DNA of 64,000 nucleotides from Ryuthela nishihirai (lineage: Eukaryota > Arthropoda > Arachnida > Araneae > Heptathelidae). The translations under genes were made by a program, and so were the position numbers. The notes under the pieces were generated by a model. The model was not told the DNA's origin and did no database searches. It saw nothing but the letters and a program-made list of their open reading frames with translations. This document shows positions 1-12,734 of this stretch, in pieces (the stretch's first letter is position 1; the number at the start of each line of letters is the position of its first letter). Location of the stretch: assembly GCA_038380435.1 (NCBI GenBank), contig JAWZYU010000005.1, positions 36,044,001 through 36,108,000 of the forward strand. Direction: 5' to 3'.

Positions 1-416
1 ACTTTTGAATGCTGGGAATGTATAATGAATAAATTTCACCCTAATTCTGTGGTCGAATTCAGAATTCAGTCTCAAACGTTTTTAGCCCAATAAGCTTCAT
101 TTTTTCCCTCTTTCGGAAGTGGGGAGGGAATCAGCCCACACGCGAAAATCCATCCCCCGCGAAATTAATTCTCGAGTCGTGATTGGTATGTGGCTGGTGT
201 TTGTTTTCCCATTACATTATTCGATATTTAAATTTTTATAGTAAGTGCAGTTATTTGTTCTTCTCAGTGATCAGAAGAATAAAATACCGTTTCTTAAAAC
301 TATGTACCGAAACCTTGTTTTTTTAAATTGTGAAATAATCATATTCACTAAAAGTATATAGTTACCATATATATATATACCTATATTAGATCTCAGTTTA
401 CTTATTTATATGTGTG

Positions 417-820
417 GGCGGGGGTTGCTCAGTCGGTAGCGCGCCAGGCTCGTAATCTGCAGTTCCCAGGTTCGAGTCCCAGCTCGGTCAGCGTTGAGAT
501 TTATCTCCTCAAAATTCTCCGCCCTGCCCACGGTCAGTAGGGGACACCGATAGGCTTGGAAAGACCGCCGTCCGTCGGATGGGACGTTAAGCCTTGTCGC
601 CGTGTGCGGGAGAACCACACCCTGCGCACTTAAAGAACACGCTGGATGGCCTTGACGCGAGGCTACCATCTGTCTTCCAACAGCTTGTTCCAGTGGGTCC
701 TCTCCCCCAACCAGCTCTGAGCCATCGGGGTCCTTGTGACCTGGCCATTTAGTCCATGTGCAAAAAAGTGCCGCTGTGCAAAAAAGTGCCGCTCAGAGGT
801 AAAGCAACCCAACAAAGCAA
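417..820 (+). mobile_element. SINE-A copy 1 (tRNA-derived, ~390 bp)
   Basis: Defines the family: a tRNA-like head with A box (GGCTCAGTCGG in good copies) and B box GGTTCGAGTCC, most like elongator Met/Thr tRNA, then a ~300-bp body ending in GTAAAACAACCCAACCC. Target duplication CTTATTTATATGTGTG (401-416) recurs with one change at 821-836. A 20-bp piece of the body near 765-790 is duplicated here. Confidence 0.9.
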
Positions 821-2715
821 CTTATTTGTATGTGTGTTTTTCACTCTTGGGACATACAGGCCAAAATGTTTTTCCTAACTTGTTTAGATTCTCTCATATA
901 AGGAGAAAATGCACTGAAAAAGATTGATATTTTTTTTACCACTGACAACAGAACAGATATAAATTTACCTTTAGAGAAAAGAAAATGATCTTGAGTTGGA
1001 TAGGTACAAAAAACAACTTCCTGATTACATGTTAAGTGCTCTACCGATATGCTACTATAATCATGATTTTATCTGTTAACAACTCGAACTGAAGATTCTA
1101 ATTTAAATAAGCATGCTTCGTTTTCTATATAGATCAGAGGAATGCATATTTAGTGTCAGTAGAAATGATATTATATTATATCCAACCATTTTTAAGAAGT
1201 GATAAATGATACGCTTAATATCAGGAATCAGGTCCATGTCCGTCACATGTCCGTTGTATGCGTTTCTCTCCTATCTGTAGGGTGATCAACACTCACAAGT
1301 GTGTTGTTCGCCCTAAAGTCATTTGTAACGCTCATTAAGTATCATTAACCTTTATTAACATACCATTTATGATGCTTGATTTAATAGTGGTTGGTTAGAA
1401 TAAAATAACTTTGTAATGACACTAAATGTGTGTCAGTCTGATGGATGAACAAAACCATGAGTCTACTTCCAACTCAAATTATTTCTAATGGCATGGTCTA
1501 TGAGTCATAGTTACTCTTAAAACTTGTTCGTTATACTATCTATGGTTTCTTGCTATTCCACATAGTTATGCCCGCTAGGACAGTACTCAGTTTCCTGATT
1601 TGACATACAAGGTTTGTGCCAATTGTAACAGTAGATAAGATATCTAATCACTACACCAAGAGGACTTCATTTTTCTGCTTAAAGCTATAAAAGGGTCATG
1701 CTATTTAAAATATTTCTAGATTTTTTTTTATAACATTTCTAAACCTTTTACAAAACTACTTGTGAACTTACATGTGAGACCCTGGTTGGCTCAATCGGTA
1801 GCGTGACAGGCTACAGTATTTAATCTACAGTAGTTAATAGATTCGAGTCCTTTCTCTGAACCCATAGGAAATCTTTGACCCATTGGGTACAGAAAAAATG
1901 AAACTCAGAGATAAAACATGGTATATAGTATGTAGAGCTATAACTGTGTTGAAAATTTAAGCGGGAACTCATCTCTGGTATATGCTCAAAGCTATAAATG
2001 TGTAGACAATAACTCTAGACACGAATGTCCTTGCGATTTTTTTCTTCAAATGTTGATCTCTATTACCCCTCTCTGTAATAATGTATTTTAGATATCGCTG
2101 TGAGAACTTCGGTAGACATTTCTTCATGATTGATTCATTTTCTGAGGCTAATTAAAGGTTTATGTTATAAAGTGGAGCAATTTCTATGTTTTCTAAAATC
2201 TATCACCTCGTGTTTTTAAGAACTGAGGCCATTGTCGTCGAAAGATTTCTTCGAAGTGTATCTTTTTAATAAATTACGCAGAATGAGCTCGTAGCGTAGT
2301 AATCTGGTGAAGTAATCAACACTACAGAATCACCAAAATGTGCATAAAAAAGTCGTTAGGGACGATTTTTTACGATTTTTAACGCATTTAGGCCAACCGA
2401 ATCTATAAAATAATGATAAAGAGGGGGTGGGGGAGGATAGAGAGGAGCAAGTGACTCGACTGGTGAGTGAATGGGCAGTGGTGAAGAGGCTTCAGATTCA
2501 TTGGAGTATAACATTTTACCCTCTGTTTCTGGGTCTTTGAAAATTTTCTAGAAAAATTTACCAAATATAAGTAGGCTTAATATTTTTGCTCCCATCACCC
2601 TTACTTGAATTCTCAAGCATTAAGAATTCCAGTAGAGTTTCGTGACGTTATACGGGATTTCCCGTAGTATAATGCCATAAAATGTGTAATACAGTAATCC
2701 TATATAAAAAAAATA
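821..2715. other. AT-rich intergenic DNA
   Basis: No gene recognised. The only structure noted is the tRNA-like SINE scrap at 1785-1855. Confidence 0.5.
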
Positions 2716-2907
2716 CCCCCTCAAGCAGCTGCTTGCCACAGAGGTCTGACAGGAGCCTGTCAGTTTATATGCCATAGTAGAAGGTCTGAGAGGATGGCAG
2801 GACCTCAGCAGAAAAACGACACAAACAGTCATGCCTTACCCAGGGCTCGAACCCAGGTCCCTTAGATCAGTAGCCAAGCGCGCTAACCACTAGGCCATGG
2901 GACGGCA
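2716..2907 (-). mobile_element. SINE-B copy 1 (tRNA-Ser/Leu-like head, ~190 bp)
   Basis: Defines the family: head GGCCGAGTGGTTAGCGCGCTTGGC with B box GGGTTCGAGCCC, a body with TCGTTTTTCTGCTGAGGTC and a GACAGGCTCCTGTC palindrome, then GCAAGCAGCTGCTTGAGGGGG and an ATTT-rich tail. Here it is in reverse orientation and complete. Confidence 0.9.
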
Positions 2908-3395
2908 ATCCTATAAAAGTAATATTTTTGAAGAGTTCGATTATTTCAAATGAAAATGGTACATTGCCAGTAGAGAAGAACCAATTGCTTCTTATGATGT
3001 CTCAAAGAAAACATTGGGGAGCCGTTTGAACGTTGGAGGCTAGTCAAACAATCACAGAAGTAACCAAATTCTTTTATGTCCACCATTCTATTACCTCAAG
3101 GCTGTGGCAGCAATTCCAACAACCCAAACGGTTATCAGAATAACTGTTCAAGGGCTTCTTAGGATTACAAACCTACAATCCAGATAGAATACGAGAGCCG
3201 CGCTATCGTCTGTGAGTTCAGGCCTCATTGCAGCCATAAAAAAGACAGTTATTCTCTCAACTCTAACTAGAAGACTTGACAATTTTTAAGCTAGATGCCT
3301 GTCGACCCGTTTTATGCATTTCTTTAACCTTCAAACGTAAACAGATCCACTTGAGCCTGGACCAAAAAACAATGGAGTCAGATCCTGTTCAGGGG

Positions 3396-3790
3396 TTGTT
3401 GGGTTGGGTTGTTTTACCTCTGAGCGGCACTTTTTTGCATACCATGGGCTAAATGACCATGTCACATGGACCCCGAAGGCTCAGAGAAGGTTGGGGCAGG
3501 GGACCCACTGGAACAGCTGTTGGGAGACAGATGGTAGCCTCCCGTCAAGGCCATCCAGCGTGTTCTTTAACGTGCACAGGGTATGTCTCTCTCTCGTACA
3601 CGGGGTCACGGCTTAACGTCCCATCCGACGAACGGCGGCCTTTCCAAGCCCATCGGTGTCCCCTACTGACCGTGGGCAGGGCGGGGAATTTTTGCGGAGA
3701 TAAATCTCAACGCTCACCCAGCTGGGACTCGAACCTGGGAACTACAGATTACGAGCCTGGCGCGCTACCGACTGAGCCACCCTCACCCCC
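3396..3790 (-). mobile_element. SINE-A copy 2
   Basis: Full length; flanked by CTGTTCAGGGG at 3385-3395 and 3791-3801. Confidence 0.9.
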
Positions 3791-4251
3791 CTGTTCAGGG
3801 GGACGAGTCTAGATTTTTCTCTACATCACAACAGATGTGTACTGATCTGGCGAGAAGTGAGAACCTGCAATCAGCCCCATAACATCGTTGAGGAAAGTGC
3901 ATTTGATGGTGAAGGTCTGACTGGGTTTTCAATGGATGCGATACAGACCTCCATGCGTTTGGTGGAGGTTCTATAAATGCTCTGAGATATCGGATCCGTG
4001 ATATCTACGTTGAGCACTATGCTGGGCAATAAGTGACGATTTCCTCCTATTCGGAGATAAACTCAGTTCATACAGAACAAGACTGACCAATATCTTGAGA
4101 AAGAAGGTATGCAACGAATGGAGTGGTTTGCATTCACTCTGAAACTCTCAACCCATTAGAACATTCATCGCTGGCCTCGGAAAATGTATTCCTTCAACCC
4201 CTTCCCCAAACCCATTTATTGCTCAGTGGACATTTTGCCTTCCTATTGTCT

Positions 4252-4316
4252 ATAAACTGACAGGCTCCTGTCAGACCTCTGTGGCAAGCAGCTGCTTGAG
4301 GGGGTATTTATTTATT
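4252..4316 (+). mobile_element. SINE-B 3' fragment
   Basis: Only the palindrome, terminal box and ATTT tail remain. Confidence 0.85.
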
Positions 4317-5069
4317 TTATTTTATTATTGTCTATTGAGGGACCATTGATTTTTACCTACATTTTCATGACTTATAATAGCATTATCTTTGCATCTTCCT
4401 GTGAAATTTAATTGAATTTCTCCAAGTGTATTTCGATATATAGACATTTAATTGATCCGAGCTTAATTCTAAATGAATAGTGCAGTCAAAACTTTTAAAT
4501 AGATTTCATTTTTTAAACCAGAGGAGAATTACTTGAACGATGTTTTTTTTCTTAGTAGCACTATAATATCAACAACTGACAGGACTTTATCGTTTCCTCC
4601 AACTCAAAATTATCCCCATTTTTAGCATACAAGATCATTTTTTTTTCTATACATTTGCATATATCCAACTTTATAATTAGATCAAGTCGCCCATATTTCT
4701 AGCAAAAAAATTTTAATGGTTGCAGAAACGAATCAGTTATCCACGTCCTTGGTGCTTTGCGCCAGCTCATCAAGAAACATTTAACAGACCTTGACTGAAA
4801 TCGTAGACCGAGCATCGAACATTGACCATCTGTGCAAGGCAAACAGCCAGGAAATATTTGCTGCGGAAGGGACAAAAATTAAAACAAATGGGAATGGAAG
4901 AAAAAAAACTCGATATAAAGGCAGAATTCTTATTTGATGTTGGTGAATATAAAATTTCAAGTGATAGAACATCAAAAGGGTTAAAAACAAATTAATAGAC
5001 AGAAACAATTTCGTTTTTTTTATCTTAATCTTTTAAATTTCTTTAAAATAAATAAATTAATTAATTATT

Positions 5070-5250
5070 GACTCCTCAAGCAGTTGCTTGCCATAAAGAT
5101 TTGACAGGAGCCTGTCAATACAATACGCCATCAATGAGATCCCAGCAGAAAGACAGCTCAAGATATAAATCATTCATGCCTTTTCCGGGGTTCGAACTCA
5201 GATAAAAGTTGCCAGTGTGTTTTAGATTCCTTACATTGCCTTGCCGTAAC
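5070..5250 (-). mobile_element. SINE-B copy, diverged
   Basis: Head eroded; terminal box reads CTCAAGCAGTTGCTTGCC. Confidence 0.75.
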
Positions 5251-5605
5251 CACACAGTCAAATGGGGAGGAGTAGGGTTATTCCATTTAAAGGAGTGTTT
5301 CGATTTTCAAGTGGAATATCGTCCTTTTAAGAAATTAAAACGAGGAGTGGAATCATTCCGCATATTGTGTTTAACTAATTGATCTGAGGAGGAAGATGAC
5401 AATTCGCTAAGATAATCGCTCGACCATACAGTCAAGGTTATCACGTGGCTTTTGGATGAGTATAGTGTCAGGCGGCTCAAAGCTTGAGGATTTGTCCGAT
5501 GGATTCCATCCCATCCCTCTAACCTCTTTCTCACTGAGAGCAGGGCGTGGGCAAAGCGAGAAAATCTCGACCCTGGCACAGTTTGAAAAAAAAAATAATA
5601 AATAT

Positions 5606-5786
5606 CCCCTCAAGCAGCTGCTTGCCACAGAGGTCTGACAGGAGCCTGTCAGTTCATATGCCAGTGTAGAAGGTCTTAGAGGACCTCAGCAGAAAAACGA
5701 CACATACATCCATGCCTTACCCGGGGCTCGAACCCAGGTCCCTTAGATCAATAGCCGAGCTTGCTAACCACTCGGCCACGGGACTC
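5606..5786 (-). mobile_element. SINE-B copy, full
   Basis: Complete with an AATAAAT-type tail at the left. Confidence 0.88.
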
Positions 5787-5961
5787 GAACCAATTAGTAT
5801 TTGAATTACGAAACTGACTTCGTGTACTTTAACCCAAACAACAAAATTCTTACATGGGAATGAGTGATAACTACCATCTGTGATTACTTATAACACATTG
5901 AATTTTCTTCTGTTGTACATCTGCTGAGATCTCCTTCTTCGCAGATCTTTATTGCGTGTCA

Positions 5962-6018
5962 TACCGACAGGCTCCTATCAGACCTCTGTGGCAAGAAGAT
6001 GCTTAAGGTGTTATTATT
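5962..6018 (+). mobile_element. SINE-B 3' fragment
   Basis: Palindrome and terminal box with several changes. Confidence 0.7.
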
Positions 6019-6462
6019 ATTTACAATTTTTTTATGCCTTGCTACTTGACTATGAGTTTGAGTCTAGGATATGGCACGGATATTTCTTTCCTTGTGTTTT
6101 CTTTCCGATCTGTTCCTCTTTTCTCACAGATTTTGTCTAGAGTAGGTTGTACTGATCTGACTTCTGTGACAAACAGCTGTTGAGTGGTCAATTAATAGTT
6201 CACGATTTTGATGGCCCACTCCTGTAGCGCCTAGTAAGAAGTGTCAGCTAAAGCAGATTCAGATATATTACGCGTTTGATGAACTATCAGCCACTTGTCA
6301 AACAATCAGTGATCGATGAGCTCATTGGTTGATTAACTTGTCAATCAATTAACTAAGACAACTACACTGGTTTCCATAAATTAAGGAAAATCGCTATGTT
6401 AAGTCAATGGGAAGCTAACGTCAAAGTTCTATAACTTCTAAAATAAGTTTTTTTGTTTTGAA

Positions 6463-6834
6463 AAATGTGATTGTAAAGATCTCAATCAAATTAATCAATA
6501 TCTCGATTTTCAACAATATTCGTTCAGTATTTCATGAGTTATGGAAGTTTGAATATTTAGCGATAACAATGCCAGCCACAAAAATTGACTTCAGAAGTTA
6601 ATTAAAACTTAATAATAAATATTGTATCAAAGTGTTTAATAAAATAAGTTTGCAATTTAGAACTTTGTATAAAGAATTTTTTTCGCTATTCTTCAGTTTT
6701 GTATAAGTTTCTTAAGACTGGCATTGCTGTTGTTAAATATTCAGACTTCCATAACTCATTAAATACTGAACGAATATTGTTGAAAATCGAGATTTTGATT
6801 TATTTGATTGAGATCTTTATCTGCAATCACATTT
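6463..6834. mobile_element. Foldback element with ~112-bp inverted arms
   Basis: Arms 6463-6574 and 6716-6834 are inverted copies with about a dozen differences (shared core CTCGATTTTCAACAATATTC). AT-rich interior without ORF. Family unknown. Confidence 0.8.
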
Positions 6835-6886
6835 AAATATATCAGTGCACGAATGCTTAGTCTCTTCATACGAACTTTAAAAACAA

Positions 6887-7075
6887 CACCCCCTCAAGCA
6901 GCTGCTTGCCACAGAAGTCTGACAGGAGCCTGTCAGTTTATATGCCATAGTAGAAGGTCTGTGAGGATGGCAGGACCTCAGCAGAAAAACGACACATATA
7001 TCCATGCCTTACCCGGGCTAACTCAGGTCCCTTAGATCAGTAGCCAAGCGCGCTAACCACTCGGCCATGGGACGG
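6887..7075 (-). mobile_element. SINE-B copy, full with small deletion in the B-box region
   Basis: The B-box region reads ACCCGGGCTAACTCAGG, lacking several bases. Confidence 0.88.
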
Positions 7076-7126
7076 CTTTATACGAACTATGCTTTCATAT
7101 TTCATGGTTTCATAATTTTTCATATC

Positions 7127-7190
7127 TTGTATAGTAATATAGTGTACACTATATGACACACTATAGTCATATAGTGTACACTATATGCAC
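7127..7190. repeat. Palindromic TATAGTGTACACTATA cluster
   Basis: Perfect palindrome ATATAGTGTACACTATAT occurs twice within 45 bp. Confidence 0.8.
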
Positions 7191-7612
7191 ACTGTTAGAA
7201 TTCTATTTCGACACAAAGAATAAGAGAACAGCGATATTTGATAAACTACACAAATTCCTACAGAAGAACATTTGAGCTGAAACCAGTGGTGTAGCAGAAA
7301 TGCTAACTGAAGAGACGATGCGGATTCGCATTTCAATATTTCTCATAGATTACAGGTTGATTGACAGGTCAGTGATTCTAGGCGAACTGTCGAAGCATCA
7401 ACTGCGCAGTATCACAGTCTCTCTAGCTGTCCCTTTTTCGTCATGCCATGAACTCGGCTGATGCCATTGCGATATTGGATCAACGCGATAAATTAAAATA
7501 TTTTATTTATAGCATTTATTAAATGTAATGTTTAAGCCCTACTTGGTCTTGATGGTTAGAGTAGTTGACTCTATTACCAGTAGGGCTTATGCAAGTGTTT
7601 TTATGTTGCATG

Positions 7613-7995
7613 GGTTGGGTTGTTTTACCTCTGAGAGGCACTTTTTTCCACACCATGGCTAAATGGCCAAGTCACATGGACCCCAAAGGCTCAGAGAAGG
7701 TTGGGGAGGGGACCCACTGGAACAGCTGTTGGGAGACAGATGGTAGCCCCCCGTCAAGGCCATCCAGCGTGTTCTTTAACGTGCACAGGGTATGTTTCTT
7801 TCGCACACGGGGCCACGGCTTAACGTCCCATCCGACGAACGGCGGCCTTTCCAAGCCCATCGGTGTCCCCTACTGACCGTGAGCAAAGCGGAGAATTTTG
7901 AGGAGATAAATCTCAACGCTGACCCAGCTGGGACTCGAACCTGGGAACTACAGATTACGAGCCTGGCGCGCTACCGACTGAGCCACCCCCGCCCC
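7613..7995 (-). mobile_element. SINE-A copy 3
   Basis: Full length; target duplication TATGTTGCATG at 7602-7612 and 7996-8006. Confidence 0.9.
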
Positions 7996-8331
7996 TATGT
8001 TGCATGAGAAAGCAGGACAAACCTAATATAGCGTCTAGGCTATCTCCGTCCTTTGTGTAGGGAAGTAGCTTTCTAAAAAATTTATTGAAAATTTATTTAT
8101 TAATTATTAAAAGGAAATGATTTTTAGCTCGTTTGCCCCAAAAAAAAACGAGTTGTTTTCGCTTTGCTATCTCTCTGTCCGTCTATAAATATTAAACTTA
8201 TTTTATTGTTGTTTTTAGAAATAAAATAAAAATTCTTTTTGGACTGAATAGGTATCGACGAAATATTCGCTTTGCACTTTCGGAATCCATCAAGAGTTTG
8301 AATAAACGCCATCTAGAATTTAAGAAAAGTT

Positions 8332-8625
8332 GGTTTGGGTTGGGTTGCTTTACCTCTGAGTGGCACTTTTTTTGCACACAACGGTCTAAATGGCCAGGTC
8401 ACAAGGACCCCGAAGGCTCAGAGAAGGTTTGGGAAGGGAACCCACTGGACAACTATTAGGAGGCAGATGGTAGCCTCCCGTCAAGGCCATTCAGCGTGTT
8501 CTTTAACGTGCACAGGGTGTGGCTTTCTCACACATGGGACCACGGCTTAACGTCCCGTCCGATGGACGGCGGTCTTCCCAAGCCCATCAGTGTCCTCCGA
8601 CTAACCGTGGGCAGGGCGGGAAGAT
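8332..8625 (-). mobile_element. SINE-A copy 4, head missing
   Basis: Diverged body only; the tRNA-like head is absent on the right side. Confidence 0.8.
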
Positions 8626-9165
8626 TAAAAAGGCTGAAAAATTACCAAACTTTTAATAAGTATTGCAAACGATCTGTTTCTGATAGAAATACAACATTTT
8701 TTGGTGGTGGAATATGAAAATCAAGAGAATTGCACTGGCAGCAATGATTTGCACACGTAACCCCAAATGGAAGAAGACATCTTTTCGTTTGAAGAGGTTT
8801 CGTTATGAAAAAAATCCTTTTTGTTTTCTATGTGCTAACAAAATATTGTTTATTTGAATTTTCTCAATCATTGATTAGTTGGAATTTCCACTAGTAGATG
8901 ATAAAATAGACAGAAAATTAAAATAATCATTCTCTATGTAAATGAGCCTTTCACATTCGGCGATGACGACATGTTCAGGGAGGAAAAAATCCACTAACCC
9001 CATTTCCAGCCCCATTTGCCTTTGGCGAGTGCATTTTTTTTTTGTCGTGACTTGTTATTTTTCAAGAAGTATAAAATTTTAACAGTGAAATATTTCTAAG
9101 GGAACAAGCAACAATTTTCACTATTTAATACAATATCATTAATTTCATTGCGGTAGTCTCTTTTG

Positions 9166-9363
9166 GGCCGTCCCATGGCCGAGTGGTTAGCGTGCTTGGC
9201 TACTGAGGGACCTGGGTTCGAGCCCCGGATAAGGCATGGTTGTATGTGTTGTTTTTCTGCTGAGGTCCTGCCATCCTCTCAGATCTTCTACTTTGACATA
9301 TAAACTGACAGGCTCCTGTCAGACCTCTGTGGCAAGCAGCTGCTTGAGGGGGTATTTATTTAT
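9166..9363 (+). mobile_element. SINE-B copy, full
   Basis: Complete except for a short deletion after the anticodon region (CTACTGAGGGACC). Confidence 0.9.
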
Positions 9364-9820
9364 TATTTTATTTCTTTAGTCTCTTTTAATGCATATAAAA
9401 GCATTCGTTTCTCCTGCTTGTGACAAAAACTGATTAAATTTTTTCGAATTTTTCGCCCACCTCTTTTTATTTCATGTTGTATTTACTTTCATATAGTTTT
9501 GATAATGAAACTAAAACATTGATTATTTTATGTAGTATGTAAAGGTTTATCATCTATGCCGAAGACAAAAAAATTTGCATATCATCAAGCCCAATTGTTA
9601 ATCATCAAATCAACACTAATGTACATGAAGAACTAAAATAGGTACAAAAAAAGAATAAGGATAAAGTGATAAGTAACATTAAATTAGATAAAAAAAAAAA
9701 GACGGCCATAGCCTTAACTCTTTTAAAAATAATTTTTAGTCTAAGGTTTGAAAATATTCTAATGAATAACAATTCTCTAGGCAACAAGTCAAAAATGCGA
9801 GGAATTATCATTTCTGGTGC

Positions 9821-10204
9821 GGGGGTGGCTCAGTCGGTAGCGTGCCAGGCTCGTAATCTGTAGTTCCCAGGTTCGAGTCCCAGTTCGGTCAGCGTTGAGA
9901 TTTAACTCCGCAAAATTCCCCGCTCTGCCCACGGTCAGTAGGGGACACCGATGGGCTTGGAAAGGCCGCCGTCCGTCGGATGGGACGTTAAGCCGTGGCC
10001 CCGTGTGCGGGAGAGCCATACCCTGTGCACGTTAAAGAACAAGCTGGATGGCCTTGACGGGAGGCTACCATCTGTCTCCCAACAGCTGTTCCAGTGAGTC
10101 CCCTCCCCAACCTTCTCTGATTCTTCGGGGTCCATGTGACCTGGCCATTTAGCCCATGGTGTGCAAAAAAGTGCCGCTCAGAGGTAAAACAGCCCAACCC
10201 ATAG
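9821..10204 (+). mobile_element. SINE-A copy 5
   Basis: Full length; target duplication TTTCTGGTGC (9811-9820) and TTTCTGGCGC (10205-10214). Confidence 0.9.
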
Positions 10205-10467
10205 TTTCTGGCGCATTGTACATAAAGTACTGTACTTTAAATATTTATTTTGGGCAGTTCCTCTGGATAGTGCATTTTAAATGCATTTTAAGCAATTTAC
10301 AATCTAAAAGAAGCAAATGTAATATTTCGTGCATTTTTTCGTCGTTTTTCCGTTTTTGGGTTATCTGTAATGCGGATAACACTTTATTCAATTTGTATAG
10401 TGGAGGTTCAACTGCAAAAAAAATTAAAAGCAATATTTGTTCACATTATGTGGTCATGCAATCTAGG

Positions 10468-10865
10468 TTGGGTTGTTCTACCTTTGAGCAGCACTTTTTT
10501 GCACACCATGGGCTAAATGGCCAGGTCACATGGACCCCGAAGGCTCAGAGAAGGTTGGGGGAGGGGACCCACTGGAATAGCTGTTGGGAGACAGATGGTA
10601 GCCTCCCGTCAAGGCCATCCAGCGTGTTCTTTAACGTACACAGGGTATGGCTCTCCCGCACACGGGGCCGCCGCTTAACGGCGGCCTTTCCAAGCCCATT
10701 GGTGTCCCCTACTGACCGTGGGCAGGGCGGGGAATTTTGCGGAGAAAAATCTCATCGACTCGAACCTGGACTCGACCAGAGAATCGACGACGAATCTCTG
10801 GGACTCGAACCTGGGAACTACAGATTACGAACCTGGCGCGCTACCGACTGAGCCGCCCCCGCCCC
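10468..10865 (-). mobile_element. SINE-A copy 6
   Basis: Flanked by TGCAATCTAGG (10457-10467, 10866-10876). It carries a short rearranged insertion of TCGAAC/TCGACC repeats at about 10755-10800 and a deletion near 10675. Confidence 0.88.
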
Positions 10866-10933
10866 TGCAATCTAGGTATATCGAAACTCGCTGTAACATC
10901 ACAGGACACTTGAATTCAAATGAGTGGAAGTAT

Positions 10934-11259
10934 CTCAGTCTCGTAATCTGCAGTTCCCAAATTCGAGTTCTAGCTGGGTCAGCATTGAGATTTAACTCTT
11001 CGCCCTGCCCACGGTCAGTAGAGGACACCGATGGGCTTGGAACAGGCGTTAAGCCGAGACTCCATGTGCGGGAGAGCCATACCCTGTGCACGTTAAAGAA
11101 CACGCTGGATGGCCTTGACGGGAGGCTACCATCTGTCTCCCAACAATTGTTCCAGTGGGTCCCCTCCCCAAACCTTCTCTGAGCCTTCGGGGTCCTTGTG
11201 ACCTGGCCAATTAGCCCATTGTGTGCAAAAAAAGCCGCTCACAGTAAAACAACCCAACC
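10934..11259 (+). mobile_element. SINE-A copy 7, partial head and internal deletion
   Basis: Starts within the tRNA-like head and lacks about 30 bp around 11045. Confidence 0.85.
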
Positions 11260-11269
11260 GAACTTGGAT

Positions 11270-12470
11270 TCATACAAGGTAAATATTGAATAGTGAACCA
11301 AAAAAATATACTCCTCACTAATTAAATTGCATCCGATTCGCCATGCCTAATAACAACTTATTTTCTATCCCCAACCTCGGGACTTCAGCGGATATCCTCA
11401 TTTATTCAGAGCGCTAACAAAGGCTCCTGCCCCTGTAAAGAGCAGACATCCCGCCCTCTTCCGACAGATGACATCTCTTCTCATTCACCTTGCTCTCTCA
11501 TTGCGCATGTCGGACGAAGACATCATCCAACATGTCATTCACCAATGAGGCTCAGTCCAGAGCAATTGTCGTCGTTGGCAAGAGCCACTCACACGCGTGG
11601 TCTCCTATCCTTTCCAGCGGCTCTGGATTTTTTTTTTGCATTGCATAAACGTCACGTTCGGCGCCAGCAACTCATTCCAAAGACGATTTCAACGGAACGA
11701 TCATGCAAATTTTCCATGGCTGGACACACAAGAACAGCTCGCGTGAGCCGCTCCACAAAGCGAGTTTGCTACAAGCCAACAAACATCAAATAAAGAAATC
11801 GTTTAAGGAATAAACACCGCTGAATACAAATGAAGAGGCTTTTTATTATCATTCTCTCGAGTTAACTTTGTCTCTATAATCCCGAGCGGGCGAGACATAT
11901 CATTTCGCCGTCCGAGTCGTTTGGGTGGTGTCGCCTTCGGAGACTTTGGAGACTCTCACTCCATAATTACTGAGCGACGGTAATTAAAGCCCTCATATTT
12001 AATTAAGCAGGTGTTAATGAGCGTCCCAGTTTTATCTTGCCCTAGTGCAGCATCGCAGACCTTTTCGAAAGAGATCAGTGTGAAGAGTGATGGTCGCATG
12101 GCAGTCCTATTACCCAGCGCAGCAAGGTTCTTGGATGCTGTGCGCTCGCTTGCTTGGCTGATCCCAGCGAAGCGATTGGCTAGCGACTACCTGGCCGGAT
12201 GGGTCACGCGCTAGCTCGCTGTGCAGCCGAGGAGCAGGTGGGAGTGTCCTCTCTGGCGAGGCGACACTCTGTCTGGCACGTGACGGTACGGCTTCGAGTG
12301 GACTGAATCTGTCGGACATGGTGGGTGCAGACTGGTCCGCTACTTTGTTCAATTCACGTCGCTTGTTTCCTCGGCTTGTTTTATGAGAAGCTCGCTTATC
12401 GAAACTACACATAATATCAAACCGGATGAAGGGAATTTCGCTTTCAAATGACGTAAAAGGAAACATTAAA
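11270..12470. other. GC-rich, non-repetitive island without a clear gene
   Basis: Stands out from the surrounding repeats by composition. Contains homeobox-type sites (TAATTAAAGCCC at about 11980, TTTAATTAAGCAGGTGTTAATGAG). Open frames on both strands are short and lack splice-supported starts. It may be an enhancer or promoter region. Confidence 0.4.
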
Positions 12471-12484
12471 ATTTAATTGACGTA

Positions 12485-12734
12485 CAGTCGCTCAAAAAAG
12501 TATCCAAACACTACGGTTGATTACAGAATTCAGAAAAAAATATCTGGCAACTCTTTTTTTAGAAATTAATGATCTGGCAACAAGGTTGCCAGATCACACT
12601 TTTTTTTAGAAATTAGGTTGCCAGATCACTAATCAAGGTTGCCAGATCACTAATTTCTAAAAAAAGAGTTGCCATAATATTTTTTCTGAATTCTGTAATC
12701 AACCGTAGTGTTTGGATACTTTTTTGAGCGACTG
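12485..12734. mobile_element. Tc1-type foldback MITE, copy 1
   Basis: Flanked by TA on both sides. Ends CAGTCGCTCAAAAAAGTATC in inverted orientation, and the arms pair over nearly the whole length. The centre has extra copies of GGTTGCCAGATCAC. Non-autonomous, probably moved by a Tc1/mariner transposase. Confidence 0.88.

Noticed and set aside
10180..10204. AACCC repeats as telomeric DNA
   Set aside because: They are short SINE tails in the interior; arthropod telomeres are usually TTAGG.
10156..10851. 231-codon plus-strand open frame
   Set aside because: Joins the end of one SINE-A, AT-rich spacer and the reverse of another SINE-A; chance fusion.
12110..12466. 118-codon minus-strand frame in the GC-rich island
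   Set aside because: Low-complexity, no family, no splice support; kept only as part of the island.
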